A stretch of DNA of 5,360 bases. It comes from an uncultured Oscillospiraceae bacterium. GTDB taxonomy: Bacteria; Bacillota; Clostridia; Oscillospirales; Oscillospiraceae. The notes under the pieces were generated by a model. It was not told the DNA's origin. It saw only the letters and a program-made list of their open reading frames with translations, and ran no database searches. The first letter of the stretch is position 1, and the number at the start of each line of letters is the position of its first letter. The translations under genes and the position numbers were made by a program. Shown piece after piece: positions 1-5,360 of this stretch. Where the stretch lies: contig CAKTUT010000121.1 in the NCBI GenBank assembly GCA_934621665.1, positions 1 through 5,360 of the forward strand. The letters run 5' to 3'.

Positions 1-144
1 TATGATGCGCTGATTACGGCGTTTCAGTGTGAGACACACGAGGGAAACCTCACGTTCTCAAAGGCCATGGATACCGTGGAGCAATATAAGGAATATCTGT
101 CGTCTGACGCGCTCGCCGTGTACGAGCAGCTGCTGGGCGAGTGA
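1..144 (+). CDS. 3' end of an unidentified protein-coding gene (partial, C-terminal 47 residues)
   Basis: The frame is open from the first base of the window to a TGA at 142-144, giving a 47-residue tail that ends in Tyr-Glu-Gln-Leu-Leu-Gly-Glu. The tail looks soluble: it is mostly charged and helix-prone, with no membrane segment, a single Cys and no motif I recognise. The start and most of the gene lie outside the window, so no function is assigned. Support for coding is the serS ribosome binding site, which begins within a few bases of this stop and leaves an 18-base gap to the serS ATG. That spacing is typical of co-transcribed genes. The GC-rich third codon positions also resemble those of the genes downstream. 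A 65-codon antisense frame over the same stretch has no ribosome binding site and runs into serS, so I take it as a shadow. Confidence 0.7.
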   Translation, partial: YDALITAFQCETHEGNLTFSKAMDTVEQYKEYLSSDALAVYEQLLGE

Positions 145-162
145 GAAAAGAGGAAATAAAGC

Positions 163-1488
163 ATGCTTGATATTCGATTTGTCCGTGAAAATCCGGACGT
201 AGTAAAGGAAAACATCCGCAAGAAGTTTCAGGATGAGAAGCTGCCGCTGGTGGATGAGGTCACAAAGCTCGATGCCGACCGCCGCGCCGCCATCGCCGAG
301 GTGGAAAGCCTGAAGGCTGCGCGCAACAAGCTTTCAAAGGCAAACGGCCCACTGTATGGCCAGCTAAAAAAGTGCGACGACGAGTCAAAGAAAGCCGAGC
401 TTCAGGCGCAGATCGACCAGAACAACGCCGCCGTCAAGGCCGACGACGAGCGCCGCGCGCAGCTTGACCAATCTGTCGCCGAGATGGACGCGCGCATCCG
501 CGAGATCCTTTATGTAATTCCGAACATCATCGACCCGTCTGTCCCCATCGGTCCGGATGACAGCTGCAACGTGGAGGCCGAGCGCTTCGGTGAGCCCGTT
601 GTGCCCGATTTTGAAGTGCCGCACCATGTGGACATCATGGCGCGCTTTGACGGCATCGACAAGGACGCCGCCGGACGCGTGGCCGGCATGGGCTTTTATT
701 ATCTGCTTGGCGATATCGCGCGGCTGCATGAGGCGGTTCTGGCCTATGCACGCGATTTCATGATCGACCAGAAGCACTTTACCTATGTCATCCCGCCATT
801 CATGATGCACGGCGACGTGGTCAAGGGCGTTATGTCGTTCCCAGAGATGGAAGCCATGATGTATAAGATTGAGGGCGAGGATCTGTATCTGATCGGCACG
901 TCCGAGCACACGATGATTGGCCGCTTTATCGACCAGATTCTGCCCGAGGCGCAGCTGCCGCTGACGCTCACATCCTACTCGCCCTGCTTCCGCAAGGAGG
1001 TTGGCAGCCACGGTCTGGAGGAGCGCGGCGTCTACCGTATCCATCAGTTTGAAAAGCAGGAGATGATTGTCGTCTGCCGTCCGGAGGACTCGAACGACTG
1101 GTACGACAAGCTTTGGCACTACTCCGTTGAGCTGTTCCGCAATCTGGAAATTCCGGTTCGTCAGCTCGTCTGCTGCTCTGGCGATCTGGCTGATCTCAAG
1201 GTCAAATCGTGCGATATTGAGGCGTGGAGCCCCCGTCAGCAGAAGTATTTTGAAGTCTGCTCGTGCTCGAATCTCGGCGATGCGCAGGCGCGCCGCCTGA
1301 ACATCAAGATTCGCGGCGAGGACGGCAAGCTCTATCTTGCCCATACGCTGAACAATACATGCGTCGCGCCGCCGCGGATGCTGATTGCGTTCCTGGAAAA
1401 CCATTTGCAGGCGGACGGCAGCGTGACAATTCCCGAGTGCTTGCAGCCGTATATGGGCGGAAAGAAAGTGCTTGTGCCCAAACACTGA
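163..1488 (+). CDS. serS: Seryl-tRNA synthetase (serine--tRNA ligase), class II
   Basis: This cytosolic enzyme charges tRNA-Ser (and tRNA-Sec where present) with serine, using ATP. The 441-residue length is slightly above the usual 420-430 for bacterial SerRS. The N-terminus (MLDIRFVRENPD) is typical. Residues about 30-110 are rich in Lys, Glu, Ala and Gln and form the long coiled-coil arm that grips the tRNA-Ser variable arm. The class II catalytic core follows. A Thr-Ser-Glu at 246-248 fits the serine-binding TxE. Motif 2 is around Phe276-Arg277-Lys278-Glu279, continuing to the HQFEK at 294-298. The conserved CSCSN precedes motif 3, which has its Arg at 405. The start is set by AGAGG at 149-153, 9 bases before the ATG. 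Two features differ from the E. coli-type enzyme: motif 3 reads NNTCVAPPR rather than NGSGLAVGR, and TSEH replaces TAEV. I think this is a known Clostridia-type branch rather than damage, because all the catalytic residues I would expect are kept. No T-box fits in the 18-base upstream gap, so any amino-acid control must lie upstream of the window. Confidence 0.97.
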   Translation: MLDIRFVRENPDVVKENIRKKFQDEKLPLVDEVTKLDADRRAAIAEVESLKAARNKLSKANGPLYGQLKKCDDESKKAELQAQIDQNNAAVKADDERRAQLDQSVAEMDARIREILYVIPNIIDPSVPIGPDDSCNVEAERFGEPVVPDFEVPHHVDIMARFDGIDKDAAGRVAGMGFYYLLGDIARLHEAVLAYARDFMIDQKHFTYVIPPFMMHGDVVKGVMSFPEMEAMMYKIEGEDLYLIGTSEHTMIGRFIDQILPEAQLPLTLTSYSPCFRKEVGSHGLEERGVYRIHQFEKQEMIVVCRPEDSNDWYDKLWHYSVELFRNLEIPVRQLVCCSGDLADLKVKSCDIEAWSPRQQKYFEVCSCSNLGDAQARRLNIKIRGEDGKLYLAHTLNNTCVAPPRMLIAFLENHLQADGSVTIPECLQPYMGGKKVLVPKH

Positions 1489-1509
1489 GACATTGTCTTG
1501 CCCCTCCGC

Positions 1510-1544
1510 GGCCTGCTTTTCTGACAAGACAGAAAAAGCAGGTC
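1510..1544. repeat. Hairpin-forming palindromic repeat, copy 1 (serS-mscL gap)
   Basis: The arms at 1510-1523 and 1530-1544 pair around a 6-base loop (ACAAGA), with one bulged A and one G-U pair. The right arm, CAGAAAAAGCAGGTC, is the exact reverse complement of the left arm of copy 2 at 2088-2102. On the + strand the stem is followed by CAGCGAAGC rather than a T-run, so it does not look like an intrinsic terminator for serS. It could be a dispersed intergenic repeat (REP- or MITE-like) or an mRNA processing or stability element. The sequence alone cannot decide between these. Confidence 0.7.
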
Positions 1545-1575
1545 AGCGAAGCAAAAAATAACGAGGAGAGAAAAA

Positions 1576-2016
1576 ATGAAAAAGTTCTTCTCTGAATTCA
1601 AGGAATTCATCTCCCGCGGAAATGTGATGGACATGGCCATCGGCGTGATCATCGCATCGGCCTTTGGCAAAATCACCACCAGCCTTGTCAACGACGTGTT
1701 CATGCCGTTTATCGGCTGGCTCATCGGCGGCATTGATCTGGCACAGCTGAATATCACGCTCTCGCCGGCCGTGCTGGACGAGGCGGGCGAGATTGTAAAA
1801 GAGCCCGTCGTAATCGGCATCGGCACGTTCCTGACGACGGTAATTGACTTCATTCTGGTCGCGTTCGTTGTATTTCTTGTCGTCAAGGCATTCAATACCG
1901 CGAAAAAGAAGCTGGAAAAACCCGCGCCAGCCGTCGAGGAAGCGCCCGCCGATCCAGACCCAACCAGAGAAGAGGTTCTGCTCACCGAAATCCGCGATCT
2001 GCTGAAAAACAAATAA
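1576..2016 (+). CDS. mscL: Large-conductance mechanosensitive channel MscL
   Basis: MscL is a homopentameric inner-membrane channel that opens under membrane tension and releases solutes during osmotic downshock. The 146 residues compare with 136 in E. coli. The order is: an amphipathic N-terminal helix (residues 2-13); the signature RGNVMDMAIGVII (14-26), which starts TM1 (about 17-46); a periplasmic loop with the usual IGGIDL (50-55); TM2 (about 78-103, starting near VVIGIGTF); a Lys-rich turn (110-115); a Pro/Ala/Glu linker (116-129); and the conserved cytoplasmic helix EEVLLTEIRDLLK (132-144). Against the E. coli pore helix, Leu19 is Met20, Gly22 and Val23 are kept (Gly23, Val24), and Gly26 is Ala27. 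These are mild changes. The start has AGGAG at 1564-1568, 7 bases before the ATG. No clear promoter lies in the 87-base gap after serS, so read-through from serS is plausible. A strong terminator follows the stop. Confidence 0.97.
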   Translation: MKKFFSEFKEFISRGNVMDMAIGVIIASAFGKITTSLVNDVFMPFIGWLIGGIDLAQLNITLSPAVLDEAGEIVKEPVVIGIGTFLTTVIDFILVAFVVFLVVKAFNTAKKKLEKPAPAVEEAPADPDPTREEVLLTEIRDLLKNK

Positions 2017-2022
2017 GCATAT

Positions 2023-2061
2023 GCAAAACAGCCTTTTCCAAACGGAAAGGCTGTTTTTTGC
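2023..2061 (+). terminator. Rho-independent terminator of mscL
   Basis: The stem AACAGCCTTT(T)CC pairs with GGAAAGGCTGTT around a short AAAC loop, with one bulged T. The 3' arm runs into a 6-T tract (2054-2059). The hairpin begins 7 bases after the mscL stop. It separates mscL from ileS, which has its own promoter downstream. Confidence 0.92.
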
Positions 2062-2087
2062 AGCGAAATTGCAGAATGGCCGCTTGC

Positions 2088-2123
2088 GACCTGCTTTTTC
2101 TGGCGCAACAGGAAAGACAGGTC
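2088..2123. repeat. Hairpin-forming palindromic repeat, copy 2 (mscL-ileS gap)
   Basis: GACCTGCTTTTTCTG (2088-2102) and CAGGAAAGACAGGTC (2109-2123) pair at 14 of 15 positions, counting two G-U wobbles, around a 6-base GCGCAA loop. The left arm is identical to the reverse complement of the right arm of copy 1. The arms of the two copies differ at a few bases while the stem and the 6-base loop length persist. No T-run follows on the + strand, and the mscL terminator lies just upstream, so a second terminator would be redundant. Confidence 0.7.
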
Positions 2124-2185
2124 GGAAAAGGAAATCCGCGAAAGCAGCAAAGCGCACAGTTTACAGATACCCCCTATTATAACTG

Positions 2186-2214
2186 TTGACAAACCCGTAT
2201 TTTTTGGTTAGACT
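2186..2214 (+). promoter_or_regulatory. Sigma-A-type promoter for the ileS leader
   Basis: A perfect -35 box TTGACA (2186-2191) sits 17 bases ahead of TAGACT (2209-2214), which matches the -10 consensus at 4 of 6 positions. The expected transcription start is near 2220-2222, about 10 bases before the first helix of the T-box leader. That is where a leader of this kind should begin. Confidence 0.8.
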
Positions 2215-2413
2215 ATCATGTGTAGAATTGCGATGAAAGGGACGAGTAGCGCTTTATCCTGCGCAAAGAGAGCCGCCGGGCGGTGAAAGGCGGCCGCGGA
2301 GGAGCGTGAAGATCACCCTTGAGCATCCGACCGAACGGAAACCAGTAGGCTCGGACGGGACTTCCCGTTACAGAAGCGCAAAGTGCCCGCAGGATTTTCA
2401 TGCTGCGGGAATT

Positions 2414-2442
2414 CAGGTGGTACCGCGGGTATTTCCGCCCTG
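2414..2442 (+). promoter_or_regulatory. T-box antiterminator element
   Basis: Helix A1 is CAGG/CCTG (2414-2417, 2439-2442) and helix A2 is GCGG/CCGC (2425-2428, 2435-2438). They flank the canonical 7-base bulge TGGTACC (2418-2424). TGGT can pair with the ACCA end of an uncharged tRNA whose discriminator base is A, as in tRNA-Ile. The 3' arm (2436-2442) is shared with the terminator stem, so the two folds exclude each other. Confidence 0.93.
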
Positions 2443-2467
2443 AGTCGATGGACTCAGGGCGTTTTTT
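2436..2467 (+). terminator. T-box leader terminator (regulated attenuator)
   Basis: A perfect 11-bp stem CGCCCTGAGTC/GACTCAGGGCG with a GATG loop is followed by six T residues (2462-2467). It ends 31 bases before the ileS start. It should form when charged tRNA-Ile, or no tRNA, occupies the leader, stopping transcription before ileS. Confidence 0.95.
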
Positions 2468-2487
2468 ATTTTGCAATACACTTCTAC

Positions 2488-2492
2488 GGAGG
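2488..2492 (+). promoter_or_regulatory. Ribosome binding site that fixes the ileS start
   Basis: GGAGG lies 6 bases before the ATG at 2499. The reading frame is open further upstream to an ATG at 2400. That extension would translate the antiterminator and terminator RNA and has no ribosome binding site of this quality, so 2499 is the start. Confidence 0.93.
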
Positions 2493-2498
2493 AACGAT

Positions 2499-5306
2499 AT
2501 GGAATACAAAAAGACGCTGAACATGAATAAATCCGGCTTCCCCATGCGCGCGGGGCTTCCCATGCGCGAGCCGGGAATGCTGGAGCAGTGGAACAAGGTA
2601 GACGTCTACCATGAGCTGCTGAAAAAGAACGAGGGCAAGCCCCTCTACGCGCTGCACGACGGCCCTCCGTTCTCAAACGGCGGACTGCACATGGGTCACG
2701 CGCTCAACAAGTCGCTCAAGGACTTTATGATTCGCTCGGCGGCTATGCGCGGCTATTACACGCCCTATATCCCCGGCTGGGACAACCACGGTATGCCCAT
2801 CGAGTCGGCCATCATCAAGCAGAATAAGCTGAATCACAAGAAGATGTCGGTTGCCGACTTCCGTTCGGCGTGCCACGATTTTGCACAGCACTACATCGAC
2901 GTACAGATGGAGGGCTTCAAGCGTCTGGGCGTTCTGGGCGACTGGGAGCATCCGTATAAGACCATGGCGCCGAGCTTTGAGGCCGAAGAGGTTAAGGTAT
3001 TTGGCGCGATGTTCAAAAAGGGCTATATCTATAAGGGACTCAAGCCTGTGTACTGGTGCTATCATGACGAGACGGCGCTGGCCGAAGCCGAAATTGAATA
3101 TCAGGATGATCCCTGCACCACGGTGTATGTCAAATTCCCGATGCATGACGATCAGGGAAAACTCCCGAATGTAGACAAGTCCAAGCTCTATTTCGTGATC
3201 TGGACGACGACGATCTGGACACTGCCGGGCAACCTCGCCATCTGTTTGAATCCGCGCGAGAGCTATGTGATTGTGCGCAACAACGAAAACGGCGAAATGT
3301 ATATCGTGGCCGAGGCGCTGATGGACAAGGTCATGAACGTGGGCGGCGTTTCGGATTACGAGGTTGTGGAGCGCCACGAGGGCGCGTTCTTTGAAAATAT
3401 GCTGGCGGAGCATCCGTTCCTGCCCAAGACGTCGCGCCTGGTGCTGGCGGATTACGTTACGATGGACTCCGGTACGGGCTGCGTCCACACTGCCCCCGGC
3501 TTTGGCGCGGACGACTATCAGACCTGCCGCCGCTATGGCATGGAGATGGTTGTACCGGTTGACGATCAGGGCCGCCACACCGACTATGCCGGCAAGTATG
3601 CCGGAATGCTGGTGGATGAGTCGAACCCAGTCATTCTGAAAGACATGAAAGAAAGCGGACGGCTGTTTGCCTCCGAGGAGATTGTCCACTCGTATCCGCA
3701 CTGCTGGCGCTGCAAAAAGCCGATCATTTTCCGCGCCACCCCGCAGTGGTTCTGCTCGGTTGACTCGTTCAAGGACGAGGCCTGCGCAGCATGCGATGAT
3801 GTGCGCTGGGTTCCGGGCTGGGGCATTGACCGCATGAAAGCGATGATCCGCGAACGCGCCGACTGGTGCATTTCGCGTCAGCGCCGCTGGGGTCTGCCGA
3901 TTCCGGTGTTCTACTGCAAGGACTGCGGCAAGCCCGTGTGCACCGACGAGACGATTGCAAAGATTTCCGAGCTCTTTGGCGAGCTTGGCTCGAATGTGTG
4001 GTTTGAGCGCGAGGCTGACGAGCTTGTTCCCGAGGGCTTTGCCTGCCCGCACTGCGGCGGCAGACACTTTGACAAGGAGACCGACACGCTGGACGGCTGG
4101 TTTGACTCCGGCTCGACGCACTTTGCCTCCATGCAGAAAGATCAGGGCTTCTGGCCGGCAACGGTCTATCTGGAGGGTCTTGACCAGTACCGCGGCTGGT
4201 TCCAGTCGAGTCTGCTGACGGCAGTTGGCGCACTGGGCAAGGGCGCGCCGTTTAAGGAGTGCGTCACGCACGGCTGGACGGTTGACGGCGAGGGCAAGGC
4301 GATGCACAAGTCGCTTGGCAACGGCGTTGACCCGGCGGATGTATTTAAAAAGTACGGCGCGGATATCTGCCGTCTGTGGGCAGGCTCGGCCGACTATCAC
4401 GTTGATGTGCGCTGCTCGGACGCAATCTTCCAGCAGCTGAGTCAGAACTATCTGAAGTTCCGCAACACAGCGAAGTTCTGTCTGGACAATCTGGTAGACT
4501 TTGACCCGGATCATCTTGTCCCGGCAGGCGAGATGTCTGAGCTTGACCGCTGGGCAGTGACAAAGCTCAACGTGCTGCTGGAAAAGTGCGAGACGGCATA
4601 TCAGAACTATGAGTTCTTCACCGTGTCACACGCAATCAACGACTTCTGCGTGGTCACGCTGTCGAGCCTGTATCTGGATATCATCAAGGATCATCTGTAC
4701 TGCGACGCCAAGGACAGCCAGTCGAGAAAGAGCGCGCAGACGGCGCTGTTCCTGATTCTGGATGCGATGACCAAGGCGTTTGCACCGATTCTGGCGTTTA
4801 CGTGCGACGAGATCTGGCAGGCCATGCCGCACCGCAGCACGGACGACGCGAGAAACGTCGTGTTCAACGAAATGGCAAAGCCGTACACCGAATACGCGCT
4901 CAGCGACGAGCAGATGGCCGTATGGGACACCGCAATTCGTGTACGCGGCGACGTGAACGGCGTGCTGGAGCTGGCGCGCGCGGACAAGCGCATCGGCAAG
5001 AGTCTGGAGGCGCACGTGACGCTTTCGGCGCTGGACGCACCGGCGGCAGAGGCGCTCAAGGCAATTGCCGGCATGAATCTGGCGGAGCTGTTCATCGTGT
5101 CGAATGTGTCGGTAGCAAGCGAAAAGTCCAAGGAGAATGCCGTGACCGGCAGCGGCCTCAACTTCCCCGGCATGGTAGTAGAGGTGACGGAAGCGCCCGG
5201 CACGAAGTGCCCGCGCTGCTGGATGCACTCCGAGCAGGCGGACGCCGAGGGTCTTTGCCCCCGCTGCGCCGCAGTGATGAAGAATTTCGTCGAAACCGAG
5301 CTGTAA
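2499..5306 (+). CDS. ileS: Isoleucyl-tRNA synthetase (isoleucine--tRNA ligase), class I, bacterial type 1
   Basis: This cytosolic enzyme charges tRNA-Ile with isoleucine and hydrolyses mischarged Val-tRNA-Ile. The 935 residues match the usual bacterial length. The HIGH motif is HMGH (64-67), after the conserved DGPPFSNG. The CP1 editing domain contains WTTTIWTLPGN (235-245) and GTGCVHTAPGFG (325-336), with the Asp pair at 338-339. Further on come SYPHCWRC and ATPQWF, an internal Cys set (CKDC 473-476, CPHC 516-519) that probably binds zinc, then TDTLDGWFDSG. The KMSKS loop reads AMHKS (601-605). The helical anticodon-binding domain fills about 645-830. The C-terminus carries the zinc module CPRC (904-907) and CPRC (920-923), typical of type 1 enzymes and absent from the eukaryote-like type 2. 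The gene ends in tandem stops, TAA then TGA. It is controlled by the tRNA-Ile T-box in its leader and forms a single-gene unit with its own terminator. The only oddity is the degenerate KMSKS, whose second, catalytically important Lys (604) is retained. Confidence 0.98.
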   Translation: MEYKKTLNMNKSGFPMRAGLPMREPGMLEQWNKVDVYHELLKKNEGKPLYALHDGPPFSNGGLHMGHALNKSLKDFMIRSAAMRGYYTPYIPGWDNHGMPIESAIIKQNKLNHKKMSVADFRSACHDFAQHYIDVQMEGFKRLGVLGDWEHPYKTMAPSFEAEEVKVFGAMFKKGYIYKGLKPVYWCYHDETALAEAEIEYQDDPCTTVYVKFPMHDDQGKLPNVDKSKLYFVIWTTTIWTLPGNLAICLNPRESYVIVRNNENGEMYIVAEALMDKVMNVGGVSDYEVVERHEGAFFENMLAEHPFLPKTSRLVLADYVTMDSGTGCVHTAPGFGADDYQTCRRYGMEMVVPVDDQGRHTDYAGKYAGMLVDESNPVILKDMKESGRLFASEEIVHSYPHCWRCKKPIIFRATPQWFCSVDSFKDEACAACDDVRWVPGWGIDRMKAMIRERADWCISRQRRWGLPIPVFYCKDCGKPVCTDETIAKISELFGELGSNVWFEREADELVPEGFACPHCGGRHFDKETDTLDGWFDSGSTHFASMQKDQGFWPATVYLEGLDQYRGWFQSSLLTAVGALGKGAPFKECVTHGWTVDGEGKAMHKSLGNGVDPADVFKKYGADICRLWAGSADYHVDVRCSDAIFQQLSQNYLKFRNTAKFCLDNLVDFDPDHLVPAGEMSELDRWAVTKLNVLLEKCETAYQNYEFFTVSHAINDFCVVTLSSLYLDIIKDHLYCDAKDSQSRKSAQTALFLILDAMTKAFAPILAFTCDEIWQAMPHRSTDDARNVVFNEMAKPYTEYALSDEQMAVWDTAIRVRGDVNGVLELARADKRIGKSLEAHVTLSALDAPAAEALKAIAGMNLAELFIVSNVSVASEKSKENAVTGSGLNFPGMVVEVTEAPGTKCPRCWMHSEQADAEGLCPRCAAVMKNFVETEL

Positions 5307-5313
5307 TGAGGAT

Positions 5314-5344
5314 AAAAAGGAAGCCCCTATGGGCTTCCTTTTTT
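5314..5344 (+). terminator. Rho-independent terminator of ileS
   Basis: AAAAAGGAAGCCC and GGGCTTCCTTTTT form a perfect 13-bp stem around a CTAT loop. The stem ends in a T-run at 5339-5344 and begins 7 bases after the ileS stop codon. An A-run on the 5' side means it could also stop transcription arriving from the opposite strand. The remaining bases to the window end show no feature. Confidence 0.94.
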
Positions 5345-5360
5345 GCGGCAGCTGTGTATC

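Larger units (their letters stand above)
2232..2467 (+). promoter_or_regulatory. T-box riboswitch (tRNA-Ile responsive) controlling ileS
   Basis: The leader RNA senses the charging state of tRNA-Ile and decides between termination and read-through into ileS. Stem I closes with GATG/CATC (2232-2235, 2324-2327), then a kink-turn-like GAG, then AAGGG/CCCTT (2237-2241, 2316-2320). Above these is the specifier loop, with AGTA (2245-2248) facing GAA (2308-2310). The codon ATC (2312-2314, Ile) lies there, followed by a purine. The distal stem has the AGAGA bulge (about 2267-2271), a GCCGCC/GGCGGC helix (2272-2277, 2289-2294) and a GGTGAAA-type end loop. Stem II carries a GAA/AGTA S-turn (2333-2335, 2344-2347). 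ACGGG/CCCGT, followed by TA (2355-2370), fits the IIA/B element. CCCGCAG/CTGCGGG (2386-2392, 2403-2409) fits stem III. The T-box consensus AGGTGGTACCGCGG is at 2415-2428. The specifier matches the downstream gene product, which makes the assignment firm. Confidence 0.96.

Noticed and set aside
385..1527. A 380-codon antisense open frame over serS
   Set aside because: It lies opposite a certain gene, its start has no convincing ribosome binding site, and its composition looks like the complement of GC-rich codons.
1510..1544. Repeat copy 1 as the serS terminator
   Set aside because: No T-run follows the stem on the + strand; the following bases are CAGCGAAGC.
1530..2102. The exact 15-base inverted pair flanking mscL as terminal repeats of a mobile element carrying mscL
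   Set aside because: Each 15-mer is one arm of its own local hairpin, which explains the inverted match. I see no transposase, and mscL matches its neighbours in codon style.
2400..2498. A 33-residue N-terminal extension of IleRS starting at the ATG at 2400
   Set aside because: It would translate stem III, the antiterminator and the terminator of the T-box. The good ribosome binding site (2488-2492) points to the ATG at 2499, where the protein begins like other IleRS.
2673..4514. A 613-codon antisense open frame over ileS
   Set aside because: The same reasoning applies: it is a mirror of the strong third-position GC bias in ileS, and no protein family is recognisable in it.
1..5360. A previously undescribed multi-gene system
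   Set aside because: All three complete genes are well-known housekeeping families, and the one unidentified piece is only a 47-residue tail. Nothing suggests defence, mobile, toxin-antitoxin or CRISPR function.

Overview
This is a housekeeping stretch of a bacterial chromosome. It carries, all on the + strand, the 3' end of an unidentified gene, serS (seryl-tRNA synthetase), mscL (large-conductance mechanosensitive channel) and ileS (isoleucyl-tRNA synthetase). The likely host is a fairly GC-rich Firmicute of the Clostridia, plausibly Oscillospiraceae/Ruminococcaceae. The reasons are a T-box riboswitch ahead of ileS, AGGAG-type ribosome binding sites, a TTGACA-type promoter, a SerRS with clostridial-looking motif variants and an IleRS with AMHKS in place of KMSKS. 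The taxonomy is an inference from these traits, not a search result.

Layout. Positions 1-144 hold the last 47 codons of an upstream gene, 18 bases before serS (163-1488), so the two are probably co-transcribed. Between serS and mscL (1576-2016) there is an imperfect palindrome at 1510-1544 but no convincing terminator or promoter, so mscL may be read from the serS transcript. mscL ends at a strong intrinsic terminator (2023-2061). A second copy of the palindrome (2088-2123) follows, then a sigma-A-type promoter (2186-2214) and a complete T-box leader (2232-2467). The leader has an AUC (Ile) specifier, a UGGU acceptor-pairing bulge and mutually exclusive antiterminator and terminator helices. 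ileS (2499-5306) follows and closes with a perfect hairpin terminator (5314-5344). The last 16 bases show nothing recognisable.

How the genes work together. serS and ileS charge tRNA-Ser and tRNA-Ile for translation. ileS is an independent unit switched on when uncharged tRNA-Ile accumulates. mscL is a turgor-release valve with no functional link to its neighbours; its position looks incidental.

I found no sign of a new multi-gene system, mobile element, CRISPR array or defence locus. The observations most worth a second look are the two-copy hairpin repeat bracketing mscL, and the active-site motif variants in both synthetases.
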